From Flexivirga meconopsidis (GTDB lineage Bacteria > Actinomycetota > Actinomycetes > Actinomycetales > Dermatophilaceae), in the NCBI RefSeq assembly GCF_026162425.1, contig NZ_JAOBQJ010000005.1, forward strand, positions 372,001 through 436,000: DNA of 64,000 nucleotides. Direction: 5' to 3'. Numbering within the stretch: position 1 is the stretch's first letter; each line of letters starts with the position of its first letter. Under the pieces are notes generated by a model. The model saw nothing but the letters and a program-made list of their open reading frames with translations. It was not told the origin of the DNA and made no database searches. Of the stretch, positions 43,510 through 52,531 are shown in pieces. The translations under genes and the position numbers were made by a program.

Positions 43510-45183
43510 TCAGTGGAAGATCACGTTGAGGGCGATGACCATGACCAGCGAGACGCCGGCCAGCTTGACCGGGGACAGCCACCAGTGTGCGACGGCTTCC
43601 TCGGCGTGGTCCTCCTTGGGCGTCACCGACTTGACCAGACCACGCAGCTCCGAGTCGGGCTTGGGCACCGTGAACGCGGTGACGATCACGCTGACCAGGA
43701 TGTCGATCACGAACGCCGCGCCGGCGCAGACGAAGCTCGCGCCCTGGCCGGACAACCCGATCCAGCCCTGGGACGCGCCGCCGAGCGCGTCCTCGGAGGC
43801 GATGCCGACCAGTACGGCGCCGAGCGTTCCGGAGACCAGGCCGGTCCAGCCGGCGGTCGGGGTCATCCGCTTCCAGAACATGCCGAGGATGAACGTGGCG
43901 AACAACGGTGCATTGAAGAAGCCGAACAACGTCTGCAGGTAGTTCATGACGTTGCTGTACTGACTGGCGAAGGCCGACGTGCCGACCGCGAGAACGGTGG
44001 CCACGATGGTCGCGATGCGGCCGAAGCTCAGGTAGTACTTGTCGTCGCGGTTCTTGACCACGTAGGTCTGCCAGATGTCGTAGGACATGACCGTGTTGAA
44101 GGCCGAGATGTTGGCCGCCATACCCGCCATGAAGGCGGCGAGCATGCCAGCGATCGCCACCCCGAGCAGGCCATTCGGCAGCAGGTCACGCATCAGGAAG
44201 AGCAGCGCGTTGTTGTAGTCCTTCTCGCCCGAACCCGAGAAGGCACCGAGACCGGCGGCCGCCATACCCGGAATGATGATGATGAACGGGATGAACATCT
44301 TCGGGAAGGTGCCGATGATCGGTGCCCGCCGGGCGGAGTTCATGTCCTTGCTCACCATCGCGCGCTGAACCTCCACGAAGTTGGTGGTCCAGTAGCCGAA
44401 GGACAGCACGAAGCCCAGCCCGAAGACGATCCCGACCACCGACAGGAACGCGCTGTCGAAGTTGGTCAGCCCCTGCCCCGGCCACGACTTCATCGGGTCG
44501 TGCGCGTAGCTCATCGAGCGCAGCTTGTCGGTCAATCCGCCCCAGCCGCCGATCTTGTGCATCGCGATCAAGGTCAACGGCAGCAGCGCCGCGACGATCA
44601 CGAAGAACTGCAGCACCTCGTTGTAGATCGCCGCCGACAAGCCGCCGAGGGTGATGTACGACAGCACGATGATCGCCGCGATCACCGTGGAAACCCAGAT
44701 GCTCCAACCGAACAACGTGTTGACGATGGTGGCAAGCAGGTAGAGGTTGATGCCCGCGATGAGCACCTGGGCGACCGCGAAACTGATCGCGTTGACCAGG
44801 TGCGCAGCCGATCCGAACCGGCGGAACATGAACTCCGGCACGCTGCGCACGCCGGAGCCGTAGTAGAAGGGCATCATCACCACGGCGAGGAAGAGCATCG
44901 CCGGGATCGCGCCGATCCAGTAGTAGTGGAAGGTCGCCATACCGATCTGGGCACCGCTTGCCGACATGCCCATGATCTCGGTGGCGCCGAGGTTGGCGGA
45001 GATGAATGCCAGGCCGGTGATCCAGGCCGGCAGCGAGCGGCCGGACAGGAAGAAGTCCACGCTGCTGGAGACCTGGCGCCGGGCGATCAGCCCGATCCCC
45101 AGCACGAAGACGAAGTAGAGCGCGATGAGGAAGTAGTCGATCGGACCGGCGTCCAACCTCAACGCGGAGGAATCCATGTGCAT
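43510..45183 (-). CDS. Sodium:solute symporter (SSS family, vSGLT-like)
   Basis: This 557-residue transporter has about 14 membrane helices. The first is YFLIALYFVFVLGIGLIARR, and the SSS signature region is seen in FFLSGRSLPAWITGLAFISA, then NLGATEIMGMSASGAQIGMA. The sequence is nearer to the sugar-type (vSGLT/SGLT) branch than to proline carriers, so a sugar or inositol with sodium is the likely substrate. It stands between rpmB and thiL, which are close neighbours in many relatives, so it is probably an insertion into a conserved block. Confidence 0.88.
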   Translation of the reverse strand: MHMDSSALRLDAGPIDYFLIALYFVFVLGIGLIARRQVSSSVDFFLSGRSLPAWITGLAFISANLGATEIMGMSASGAQIGMATFHYYWIGAIPAMLFLAVVMMPFYYGSGVRSVPEFMFRRFGSAAHLVNAISFAVAQVLIAGINLYLLATIVNTLFGWSIWVSTVIAAIIVLSYITLGGLSAAIYNEVLQFFVIVAALLPLTLIAMHKIGGWGGLTDKLRSMSYAHDPMKSWPGQGLTNFDSAFLSVVGIVFGLGFVLSFGYWTTNFVEVQRAMVSKDMNSARRAPIIGTFPKMFIPFIIIIPGMAAAGLGAFSGSGEKDYNNALLFLMRDLLPNGLLGVAIAGMLAAFMAGMAANISAFNTVMSYDIWQTYVVKNRDDKYYLSFGRIATIVATVLAVGTSAFASQYSNVMNYLQTLFGFFNAPLFATFILGMFWKRMTPTAGWTGLVSGTLGAVLVGIASEDALGGASQGWIGLSGQGASFVCAGAAFVIDILVSVIVTAFTVPKPDSELRGLVKSVTPKEDHAEEAVAHWWLSPVKLAGVSLVMVIALNVIFH

Positions 45184-45309
45184 GGTCGACCTCGGGCTTT
45201 CTACACGTGAGCTTTGATGGAGCGACGTGACACGCTACACACGCCCGGTGTTGACCTTACCGCCGCCCCTACACAATCGAACGTCGAAACGCGTGTGTCC
45301 CTGTGTATT

Positions 45310-46281
45310 TCACCGGAAGTGCGTGCCGAAATGATCCCATCCGCCGCCCGTTTGGGGAACTTTTGCCACCGTCACACCGTCTCCGCGCAGCACCCTGCCG
45401 ACCTGCCGCCAACCGTTCGGCACCGCGCCGGGCGGGAATGTCGCCAGCAGCGAGTGCTCCTCTCCTCCGGTCAGCACGCACCGCTGCGCCGCCTCAGCGC
45501 CGAGTGCGGGCGCGAGTAGGTCGATATCCGGCTGCAGCGTGTCGATGTCGAGGTCGACGCGCGCACCGCTCGACCGGGCAATCCGGCCGGCGTCTCGCAC
45601 CAGGCCGTCCGAAATGTCGATCATTGACGTGGCACCGGCCCGCGCCGCCAGCGGTCCCTGCTCGTATGGCGAGTGCGGACGGCGTTGCGCGGCAACGAGA
45701 TCCGGCGCAGCGGCGGCTGAATCTTGTTGCAGCAGAAGCAAACCCGCGGCCGCGTGGCCAAGTGTGCCGCACACGGCGACCACATCGCCCACCCGCGCAC
45801 CGGACCGGAGGACAGGAGCAACACCATCCAGCTCACCGAGCGCGGTCACCGAGACTGCACGCACTCCGACGGGAGCCGAGGACAGATCTCCGCCCAGGAC
45901 AACGGTTTTCGCGGCATCCACTGCTTCGGCCAGGCCGGCGTTGAAGTCGAGCACCCACTGCAGCGGGGTCGCGGGGTCGGCGATCAGGGTAACCAGGAGA
46001 CCGGTGCACCGCCCACCCATTGCGGCCACATCGGCGACGTTCTGCACCACGATCTTGTGACCGACGTCCGTCGCGGACGACCACTCGTCGAGCCAATCAC
46101 GCCCGAGCACCATGGTGTCCGTGGTCGCGATGGCGGCGCCGGTGCGGACTCGCAACAAGGCGGCGTCATCTCCCGGCCCGACGAGCACGTCGTCGCCGGT
46201 GGCGAAGCGCGGGAGGGTCTGTGCCAGCAGACCCTCCTCGTCCAGGTCCGCCAGGGTGCGACCCGTGGAATCGTCAGTCAT
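45310..46281 (-). CDS. thiL: Thiamine-monophosphate kinase
   Basis: ThiL phosphorylates thiamine monophosphate to TPP, the last step of the pathway. The 323-residue protein has the family's metal/ATP motifs GPGDDAALLRV, TTDTMVLGRDW, VVQNVADVAAMGGR, VVLGGDLSSAP and the late SMIDISDGLVRDAGRIA. No TPP riboswitch is visible upstream. It diverges from the RAM-domain gene, the usual actinobacterial order. Confidence 0.95.
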   Translation of the reverse strand: MTDDSTGRTLADLDEEGLLAQTLPRFATGDDVLVGPGDDAALLRVRTGAAIATTDTMVLGRDWLDEWSSATDVGHKIVVQNVADVAAMGGRCTGLLVTLIADPATPLQWVLDFNAGLAEAVDAAKTVVLGGDLSSAPVGVRAVSVTALGELDGVAPVLRSGARVGDVVAVCGTLGHAAAGLLLLQQDSAAAAPDLVAAQRRPHSPYEQGPLAARAGATSMIDISDGLVRDAGRIARSSGARVDLDIDTLQPDIDLLAPALGAEAAQRCVLTGGEEHSLLATFPPGAVPNGWRQVGRVLRGDGVTVAKVPQTGGGWDHFGTHFR

Positions 46282-46406
46282 TGGTCAAGTCCCGCCCTTC
46301 CTCCATGTCGCGACAGCACCGCACGGTAGCGTGCGCACGAGCACGGCGACGGCGCCGAGCTCGTGCGTCGCGTGCGGCGTACCCCAGCCAGTCTCGGGAG
46401 ATCGTG

Positions 46407-46640
46407 ATGGTCCAGGCCTACATCCTCATCCAGGCAGACCTCGGCAAGGCGACCGCGGTCGCCGCCGCGGTGCGTGAGATCCCCGGTGTGTTGTCCTCCG
46501 AGGACGTCACCGGGCCGTATGACGTGATCGCGCGCGCGGAAGCACCGACGCTCGACGAGCTCGGGTCGCTGGTCATCGCCAAGATCCAGGACGCGCCCGG
46601 CATCATGCGCACGCTCACGTGCACCGTCGTACACCCCTGA
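46407..46640 (+). CDS. Stand-alone Lrp/AsnC ligand-binding (RAM) domain protein
   Basis: This 77-residue protein consists only of the RAM domain: VQAYILIQADLGKATAVAAA, then IPGVLSSEDVTGPYDVIARA and TLTCTVVHP. There is no DNA-binding domain, so it cannot be a classical Lrp. Such proteins form rings that bind amino acids or partners. The gene is constant between thiL and the DUF3515 gene in actinobacteria. Its 3' end overlaps the DUF3515 start by 22 nt. Confidence 0.93.
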   Translation: MVQAYILIQADLGKATAVAAAVREIPGVLSSEDVTGPYDVIARAEAPTLDELGSLVIAKIQDAPGIMRTLTCTVVHP

Positions 46641-47092
46641 CGCGCCGGGCCACCGCAGCCGGTGGCACCGTCGCGCTCGCGCTCACACTCGCCGGCTGCG
46701 GCAGCAACGGACCCAAGCCCGTCGATGCGTCGCCCGCCGACAAGGCGTCGAACCCGTTGTGCGCCAAGGTTTCTCAACACTGGCCCGCGACCGTGTCCAA
46801 CGAGAAGCCGCGCAAGCTCACGACCGACTCGCCGACCGTGCGCGCGTGGGGTGACCCGGCGATCATCGCCCGCTGCGGGGTCACCTCCCCGGGCCCGACC
46901 ACGGACGAGTGCGTGAGCGCGAACAATGTCGACTGGGTGGCCACCAAGCTGTCCGACGGGACGCGCTACGTCACCTACGGCCGCACCCCCGCGATCGAGA
47001 TCCTGGTGCCGACGAAGTATGGCGGGTGGCCGCTCGCTGCGTTCTCCGGTGCCGCCGCGCAGATCCCGCAGGGGTCACACCGCTGCAGCTGA
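46619..47092 (+). CDS. DUF3515 lipoprotein
   Basis: This 157-residue protein has a lipoprotein signal (RRATAAGGTVALALTLAGC; Cys at about residue 27). The mature part shows the DUF3515 pattern: NPLCAKVSQHWPATV, AWGDPAIIARCGV, VDWVATKLSDGTRYVTYGR and IEILVPTKYGG. The four cysteines may form disulfides. The function is unknown, but its position beside ddl suggests an envelope role. The start is GTG inside the RAM-domain gene. Confidence 0.88.
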   Translation: MHRRTPLTRRATAAGGTVALALTLAGCGSNGPKPVDASPADKASNPLCAKVSQHWPATVSNEKPRKLTTDSPTVRAWGDPAIIARCGVTSPGPTTDECVSANNVDWVATKLSDGTRYVTYGRTPAIEILVPTKYGGWPLAAFSGAAAQIPQGSHRCS

Positions 47093-47115
47093 GCCGAATC
47101 CGGCTGCGGCTCAGC
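47088..47115. terminator. Terminator candidate between DUF3515 and ddl
   Basis: GCTGAGCCG (47088-47096) and CGGCTCAGC (47107-47115) are perfect arms with a 10-nt loop. It overlaps the stop codons of two convergent genes and could serve both. No T-run follows on either side. Confidence 0.4.
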
Positions 47116-48253
47116 GCAGTCCGGTCGGCCGCTCCATCGCCAGGGTGATCAGCTCGGTGATCAGCGACGGGTAGTCGAACCCGGTTTCGGCCCAGATGCG
47201 CGGGAACATCGAGCTCGGAGTGAAGCCGGGCATCGTGTTGATTTCATTGAGCATCAGCCGCCCGTCGGCGGTGTAGAACCAGTCGACCCGGGCCAGCCCC
47301 TCGCACCCGGCTGCTTCGAACGCCTTGATCGACAACTCGCGAATCTCGTCGGCGACGCTCTTGGGCAGCTTCGCCGGGCAGGTGAGCTGGGCGTCGTCGT
47401 CGAGGTACTTCGCCGCGAAGTCGTAGAACGTATGCCGGTCGCCGGTCACGGTGATCTCGCCGATCTCGCTGGCCCGCGGCCGGTCCGCGCCGTGCCCTTC
47501 GAGCACCCCGCACTCGACCTCGCGGCCGTCGATCGCGGCCTCCACCAACACCTTCGGATCCGACTCGCGGGCCTTCTCGATCGCAGCCTCGAGGTCGGCC
47601 GGGTCGTCCACCTTGACCACGCCCACGCTGGATCCGGCCCGAGCCGGCTTGACGAAGACCGGCAGGCCCAGAGCCGCGATCGGATCCAGAGCGGCGGCCT
47701 TGTCGCGTCGCCACTCCTTGTCGGTGATCACGACATACCGCCCGATGGGCAGCCCGGCGGCGGAGAACACGACCTTCATCAGTGCCTTGTCCATCATCAC
47801 CGCGGAGGCGGCGACCCCGGACCCGACGTAACGGGTATCGGCCAGCTCGAGCAGGCCCTGCAACGTGCCGTCCTCGCCGAATGGCCCGTGCAGCAACGGG
47901 AAGACGACGTCGACCGTCGTGAGGCGGCGCGGCGGCTCGTCCGGCGGGAAGATCATCAACTCGCGGTCGCCCGGATTGGCTGGGATCAGCGCGGTGGTGT
48001 CGCCCTGCACGCTCGGCGTGTGCTCGGCGGTCAGTTGCAGTGGCTCGGGATCGTCGGCCATGAGCAGCCAGCGACCGTCCTGTGCGATCCCGATCGGGAC
48101 GACGTCGAAGCGGTCGCGGTCGATCGCGCGCAACACGCTGGCGGCTGTGGAACAGGAGACCGCGTGCTCGCTGGATCGTCCACCGAAAACAATTGCGACG
48201 ACGGGCTTTCGCCCGCCGTCCTCGACCTTCTCGGGTGCGTTGCTGGTGCTCAT
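47111..48253 (-). CDS. ddl: D-alanine--D-alanine ligase
   Basis: Ddl joins two D-Ala for peptidoglycan. The 380-residue protein has the ATP-grasp layout: VVAIVFGGRSSEHAVSCSTA near the start, the lid and ATP site LPVFVKPARAGSSVGVVKV, and the end NEINTMPGFTPSSMFPRIWA with metal-binding Glu/Asn and the substrate Ser. The position after EINTMPGF has no lactate-ligase hallmark that I can see. The ATG at 48253 fits the family start. It diverges from the PLP lyase gene. Confidence 0.95.
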   Translation of the reverse strand: MSTSNAPEKVEDGGRKPVVAIVFGGRSSEHAVSCSTAASVLRAIDRDRFDVVPIGIAQDGRWLLMADDPEPLQLTAEHTPSVQGDTTALIPANPGDRELMIFPPDEPPRRLTTVDVVFPLLHGPFGEDGTLQGLLELADTRYVGSGVAASAVMMDKALMKVVFSAAGLPIGRYVVITDKEWRRDKAAALDPIAALGLPVFVKPARAGSSVGVVKVDDPADLEAAIEKARESDPKVLVEAAIDGREVECGVLEGHGADRPRASEIGEITVTGDRHTFYDFAAKYLDDDAQLTCPAKLPKSVADEIRELSIKAFEAAGCEGLARVDWFYTADGRLMLNEINTMPGFTPSSMFPRIWAETGFDYPSLITELITLAMERPTGLR

Positions 48254-48335
48254 CACGAAGGAGACTAACTGACCGGGGGCGCCCACCTTGCGAACGCCGG
48301 CACCCCGGTGTCCGGCGGCGTGCCAGGGTGAGCGC

Positions 48336-49400
48336 ATGGCAGACGACTCCACGCACTCCCCGGCCACCCGTCTGGTCGGCCTCGGCCGACCGGCGCGCCG
48401 GCCGGGCGCCCCGGTCGGGCCACCCGTTGAGCTCAGCTCGACGTTCGTAGCGGACGGCCGGGCCAACTACGGACGATCCGGCAACGCCACCTGGACGGCG
48501 TTCGAGGACGTGCTCGGCGCGCTGGAGGGTGGTCGTGCCCTCGCCTTCGCCAGCGGTATGGCGGCGATCAGTGCCGCCTTGTCCCTGACGCCGCAGGGCG
48601 GCACAGTCGTGTTGCCGGAGCACGTCTACAACGGTTCGTCCTCGCTCATGGCCGCGCAGGAGGAGGCCGGCCGGCTGCGCACACTCCGGGTCGACCCGAC
48701 CGACACCGCCGCGGTCGTGGCAGCTCTCGACGGTGCTGACGTGCTGTGGATGGAGTCGCCGACCAACCCGATGCTGGAAACGGCCGATCTGCCGGCGATC
48801 CTGTCCGCCGCCCGCGCCAAGGGCGTGCTGAGCATCGTCGACAACACCTTCAACACGCCGTTGCTGGCCCAGCCGCTCTCCCTCGGCGCGGACGTCGTCG
48901 TGCACTCGGTGACCAAGTTCCTCGCGGGCCACTCGGACGTGCTGCTCGGTGCCGCCGTTACCGCGAACGACGAACTCTACGAGCAGCTTTCGACCCACCG
49001 CGTGATGTATGGCGCGATCCCCGGGCCGCACGAGACCTGGCTGGCGTTGCGTGGGATGCGCACGCTCCACGTGAGGCTGGAGCGGTCCTGCGAGAACGCC
49101 GCCGAGCTGGCACTCCGACTTGCCGGCCACCCGCAGGTGGCCGATCTGCGCTACCCCGGCTTCGGGGCGATCATCGCGCTGGAGCCGGCAGGTGGCCGCG
49201 AGGCTGCTGAAGCCGTGGAGAGGCGGGTGCAGCTGTGGCTACCGGCCACCAGCCTGGGCGGCGTCGAGTCGCTGCTGGAACGCCGCCGACGGCATGCCGG
49301 CGAACCGGCGACCGTGCCCGACGCGCTGCTGCGCCTGTCGGTCGGCATCGAGCACGTCGAGGACCTCTGGCGCGATCTGGATCAGGCGCTGCGCTCCTGA
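48336..49400 (+). CDS. Cys/Met metabolism PLP-dependent lyase (cystathionine gamma-lyase/synthase type)
   Basis: This 354-residue enzyme has the PLP site SVTKFLAGHSDVLLG with the Schiff-base Lys. Also present are the substrate motifs NYGRSGNATWTAFEDVLGAL and FASGMAAISAAL, and VWMESPTNPML-like VLWMESPTNPMLE. The protein is shorter than the usual 380-400 residues, losing some of the C-terminal domain between LRYPGFG and LWLPATSLGGVESL. This is the shortened C-terminal type seen in some actinobacteria. The exact reaction (beta- or gamma-elimination) cannot be told. Confidence 0.82.
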   Translation: MADDSTHSPATRLVGLGRPARRPGAPVGPPVELSSTFVADGRANYGRSGNATWTAFEDVLGALEGGRALAFASGMAAISAALSLTPQGGTVVLPEHVYNGSSSLMAAQEEAGRLRTLRVDPTDTAAVVAALDGADVLWMESPTNPMLETADLPAILSAARAKGVLSIVDNTFNTPLLAQPLSLGADVVVHSVTKFLAGHSDVLLGAAVTANDELYEQLSTHRVMYGAIPGPHETWLALRGMRTLHVRLERSCENAAELALRLAGHPQVADLRYPGFGAIIALEPAGGREAAEAVERRVQLWLPATSLGGVESLLERRRRHAGEPATVPDALLRLSVGIEHVEDLWRDLDQALRS

Positions 49401-50443
49401 CGGAAACCACCGCGGGGGTGCTGAACTCGGTGTGGCCACAACAGATTCACCGCGGCCAGGGTCACCGCGGCACCGAGCAGGTTGTTGCCGAGCCGATAGA
49501 CCGCATCGATGGTGTGGAAGTGATCGGTGACGCTGACCAGGAGCAACAGCACTGGCGTGCCGAAGATCGGCCAATAGCCGTAGTTGAACTGACGAAGGGG
49601 CCGAGCGAGGCCGCCGAAGACCGCGATCGTGACGATCCCGACCCAGACGGAGGTCTGGGCAACGACGGCCAGCATGACCGCGGTCAGCACCGCCCCGCCG
49701 ACCATTCCCACGCTGCGCTTTACCACCCGTGCGTGCGTGGCCTCCCAGGTCGGTCGCAGCGTGGTCAGGATGCCGACGATCGCCCATGACTCGTGCGGCC
49801 AGTCGAGCAGCTTCAGCACGACGTAGGCGACCGCACAACAGATGGCCGCCTGTGCCGCGTAACGAAATTCGGGCGAGCCGCTGCGCACGTGGCCGTGCAC
49901 CGTCGCCACGATCGGCCGGCGCGGGCCGCGAGGCGGCCGCTCTGCGGCATACCGGCCACCGACGAACGGCACCATCATCAGCGCCACGGCCCAACAGGCA
50001 CCGACCCCGAATGCCACTGTCCCGGAGCCTGTTTCGGTGCCCGGTGCCAGATTGAGGCCCATAACGAACGTGACCAGCGGCGTGATCGTCATACCGGGCA
50101 CCGGGATCAGCATGCCGAGCACCAGAATGCCGAGCACGGAGAGTCCGACGGATGGGGATGCCAACAGCCCGGCCGCAAAGGCAACGGTGAGGATCGCGGC
50201 GCGCCGGCCCAGCACGAACAGCCGAAGTCCCGGATGAGCCTCGGGTATGGCGAGCGCCACGAACCACGCGGCGAGCGAGGCCACCACGCCGACCGTTCGC
50301 TCGTCGACGGCAACACCGAAGGCGATGGGCAGGCCGACGATTGCGGCGACGCCGATCCCGAGCCGCCAGTTGTAGTGCGCGTTCTGCTCCGGGCGGAGGT
50401 AGAGGTCGGCGTGCCGGCGCGCCGCGCCGGTGAGCGTGCTCAC
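49382..50443 (-). CDS. FUSC-like aromatic-acid exporter-type membrane protein
   Basis: This 353-residue protein has two blocks of membrane helices (about residues 25-165 and 210-345), each with a repeat of short hydrophobic stretches, typical of FUSC/fusaric acid resistance-like proteins. The second block carries CAVAYVVLKLLDWPHESWAI and TLRPTWEATHARVVKRSVGM, the FUSC_2 signature. It is the last gene of a MarR/isochorismatase-like/FUSC run joined by 4-nt overlaps, which suggests efflux of an aromatic acid sensed by MarR. Its 3' end overlaps the convergent PLP lyase gene by 19 bp. Confidence 0.8.
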   Translation of the reverse strand: MSTLTGAARRHADLYLRPEQNAHYNWRLGIGVAAIVGLPIAFGVAVDERTVGVVASLAAWFVALAIPEAHPGLRLFVLGRRAAILTVAFAAGLLASPSVGLSVLGILVLGMLIPVPGMTITPLVTFVMGLNLAPGTETGSGTVAFGVGACWAVALMMVPFVGGRYAAERPPRGPRRPIVATVHGHVRSGSPEFRYAAQAAICCAVAYVVLKLLDWPHESWAIVGILTTLRPTWEATHARVVKRSVGMVGGAVLTAVMLAVVAQTSVWVGIVTIAVFGGLARPLRQFNYGYWPIFGTPVLLLLVSVTDHFHTIDAVYRLGNNLLGAAVTLAAVNLLWPHRVQHPRGGFRQERSA

Positions 50444-51015
50444 GACAACTCGCCGAGTCGATCCGTCGTCGTGATGGTCGCGATCGTCTGCAACGTCCGC
50501 ATGGACTCCTCGTGCTCGGCCTCCGTCGGGGCCGCGCAGGCGTCCTCCAGCACGACCACCTCGAAGTCGCGGTCGTGCGCGTCACGCGCGGTTGCCTGGA
50601 CGGCCCACACGCTGCTGACTCCGGCGAGCACGACACGGTCCACCTTCGCCGCCGACAGTGCCGGCCCGAGCCGGGTCCCGTAGAACGCGCTGATCCGCGG
50701 CTTGGTGACCACCAGGTCCGCCAGTTCGTCGTCGAGGTCCGGGTGAAACGCCGTGCCCTGCCCGGCGAGGTCGAGCGCGCCATACTCGTGCGCCTTGCCG
50801 AACATCGGCGAATTCTTCGGCTGCGCCGCGTAACCCGGCTCGAATCCGACCTTCACCAGCACGTTCAGCCAGCGCTCGCTCCGACCGAGGCGCAGCGCGC
50901 TGTTGAATTTGTCCACGATCCCGCGCTCAGCGGCCTGTCCGGCAGCCCGGGCGATCTTCCCGTCCGGATGCATGATGTCGACGATGTAGTCCAAACCGAT
51001 CAGTGCAGTTTTCAT
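50440..51015 (-). CDS. Isochorismatase-like hydrolase lacking the catalytic cysteine
   Basis: This 191-residue protein has the isochorismatase-like fold pattern: the Asp in ALIGLDYIVDIM, the Lys in VVTKPRISAFYGT, and the last conserved segment VVLAGVSSVWAVQATARDAH. In cysteine hydrolases that segment normally has a Cys two or three residues before the TA; here the position is Ala (VWAV). Members with true isochorismatase activity also lack this Cys, so it may hydrolyse a vinyl ether, or it may be a binding protein. It overlaps both neighbours by 4 nt. Confidence 0.82.
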   Translation of the reverse strand: MKTALIGLDYIVDIMHPDGKIARAAGQAAERGIVDKFNSALRLGRSERWLNVLVKVGFEPGYAAQPKNSPMFGKAHEYGALDLAGQGTAFHPDLDDELADLVVTKPRISAFYGTRLGPALSAAKVDRVVLAGVSSVWAVQATARDAHDRDFEVVVLEDACAAPTEAEHEESMRTLQTIATITTTDRLGELS

Positions 51016-51446
51016 CGATCCGTCCCCTTCCAGTCGGCGAGCCGGCGCATGATGTCCGCCGCCCGCACCAGCGTTTCCCGTTCGTCCGGCGACAGTTCGT
51101 CGCCGGCTGCCGACACCAGCCAGGCCTCGCGGCGTTCGCGGTCTCGCTTCAGCAGTGCCTTGCCGCGCGGGGTGAGTCGCAACAGCTTGCGTCGTCCGTC
51201 CTCAGGGTCGTCCCCCGCAACGACCAGACCCGCCTCGGTCAGCTCGCGTAAGGCGACCGCGACGTTCGACCGGGCGATCCCCAACTCCCCCGCGATATCA
51301 CTGGGATGCGTGCGTGCACCCCGGCGGTCAATGACGCCCAACACGAGGATGAGCGTGAGCGACACCTCGCCCAGGTGCTCCGCACGTAGCCGCCGATGCA
51401 ATGACATCAACCCTTCTCGCACGGTGCGCGCCTGGTCGAAGTTCAT
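51012..51446 (-). CDS. MarR-family transcriptional regulator
   Basis: This 144-residue winged-helix regulator has the recognition region THPSDIAGELGIARSNVAVA and the wing DDPEDGRRKLLRLTPRGKAL. It is the first gene of the operon with the isochorismatase-like and FUSC genes and probably represses it. No ribosome site precedes the ATG. An AT-rich stretch with an inverted repeat begins about 10 bases upstream, so the mRNA may be leaderless. MarR proteins usually respond to phenolic acids, consistent with the operon. Confidence 0.9.
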   Translation of the reverse strand: MNFDQARTVREGLMSLHRRLRAEHLGEVSLTLILVLGVIDRRGARTHPSDIAGELGIARSNVAVALRELTEAGLVVAGDDPEDGRRKLLRLTPRGKALLKRDRERREAWLVSAAGDELSPDERETLVRAADIMRRLADWKGTDR

Positions 51447-51463
51447 GGCCCGAGCATTACATA

Positions 51464-51482
51464 TAGTTACGTTTCATAACTA
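51464..51482. promoter_or_regulatory. MarR operator candidate
   Basis: TAGTTA and TAACTA face each other over 7 bp (51464-51482) in a very AT-rich stretch for this genome, 17 bp upstream of the marR start. The overlap with likely -10 sequences on the minus strand (TATATG, TATGTA) fits autorepression. Confidence 0.5.
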
Positions 51483-51529
51483 GATACAGCGAGTGAACAG
51501 CCGGTGTGAAACACCTCACGCCTACGACG

Positions 51530-52531
51530 TCAGTGACCCTCGTGCTTGCGCGCGCGGGACATCAAGGCCCCCACGACATCTCGCGGGCTACGCCCTTCGT
51601 GTACGACGGCAGCGACGTTCTCCACGATCGGCACATCAACGCCCGCGCCCTGCGCCAGCTGCAGGATGGATTCGCACGACTTCACGCCCTCGGCGGTCTG
51701 GGTCGTGCTCGCGGTGACCTCGGCAAGGGTCATTCCCGAGCCGAGCTTGTAGCCGAACGTGCGGTTACGCGACAGCGGCGAGGCACAGGTGGCCACCAAG
51801 TCTCCAACACCCGCCAGCCCCAGGAAGGTCTGTGGATCAGCGCCCAAAGCCGTTCCGAGACGGGCGGTTTCGGCCAGCCCCCGGGTCAGCAAGCTCGCCA
51901 TCGTGTTATCGCCCATGCCCATGCCGGAGGCCATGCCCACCGCCAACGCGATGACGTTCTTGGTGGCACCCGCGATCTCGGTGCCGATGACGTCGTTGCC
52001 GAGGTAGGGCCGGAAGTAACCGGTCGCGCTCGCCTCTGCCACTCGCGCGCGAGCCCGCGGGCTGGCCGATGCCACCACAGCAGCGGCCGGCTGTTGCGCG
52101 GCGATCTCGTGGGCGAGGTTGGGACCGGAGACCACGACGATGCGCTCCGGGTCCACTCCCCCGGCGTCCGCGATGACCTCGCTCATGCGTTCGCCCGTGC
52201 CGAGCTCGATGCCCTTCATCAGTGACACGACAGGGGCGTCCCCAGGCAGTTGGTCCCGCCATACGGCGAGGTTGTCACGCAGGCTCTGCGAGGGCACCGC
52301 CAGCACGACAATCTCCGCGTCGACCAGTGCCTCAGCGGAGTCACTGGTCGCCGAAATGCCTTCCGGGACGGTGAGTTCGGGTAGGTAGGCCGAGTTGACC
52401 CGGGTGCGGTTGATCTCGTCCGCAACCTCGGCGCGACGAGCCCACAGCCGCACGGTGCACCCGGCGTCGGCCATGACCGCGGCGTACGCCGTGCCCCAGT
52501 TGCCGCCGCCGAGCACCGCGACCCGAGTCAT
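51530..52531 (-). CDS. gpsA: Glycerol-3-phosphate dehydrogenase [NAD(P)+]
   Basis: GpsA makes sn-glycerol 3-phosphate from DHAP for phospholipid synthesis. The 333-residue protein has the nucleotide-binding start VAVLGGGNWGTAYAAVMADA, the catalytic Lys region VSLMKGIELGTGERMSEV, and the C-terminal EIAGATKNVIALAVGMASGM. The ATG at 52531 overlaps the stop of plsC by 4 nt, so the acyltransferase and GpsA are coupled, both in phosphatidate synthesis. Confidence 0.96.
   Translation of the reverse strand: MTRVAVLGGGNWGTAYAAVMADAGCTVRLWARRAEVADEINRTRVNSAYLPELTVPEGISATSDSAEALVDAEIVVLAVPSQSLRDNLAVWRDQLPGDAPVVSLMKGIELGTGERMSEVIADAGGVDPERIVVVSGPNLAHEIAAQQPAAAVVASASPRARARVAEASATGYFRPYLGNDVIGTEIAGATKNVIALAVGMASGMGMGDNTMASLLTRGLAETARLGTALGADPQTFLGLAGVGDLVATCASPLSRNRTFGYKLGSGMTLAEVTASTTQTAEGVKSCESILQLAQGAGVDVPIVENVAAVVHEGRSPRDVVGALMSRARKHEGH

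Noticed and set aside
43417-45210. A 597-codon plus-strand open frame
   Set aside because: It is antisense to the SSS symporter, which has proper membrane helices; the translation is charged low-complexity sequence.
45184-46406. TPP riboswitch for thiL
   Set aside because: No thi-box-like CUGAGA ... ACCUGA pattern was found in the short gaps around thiL.
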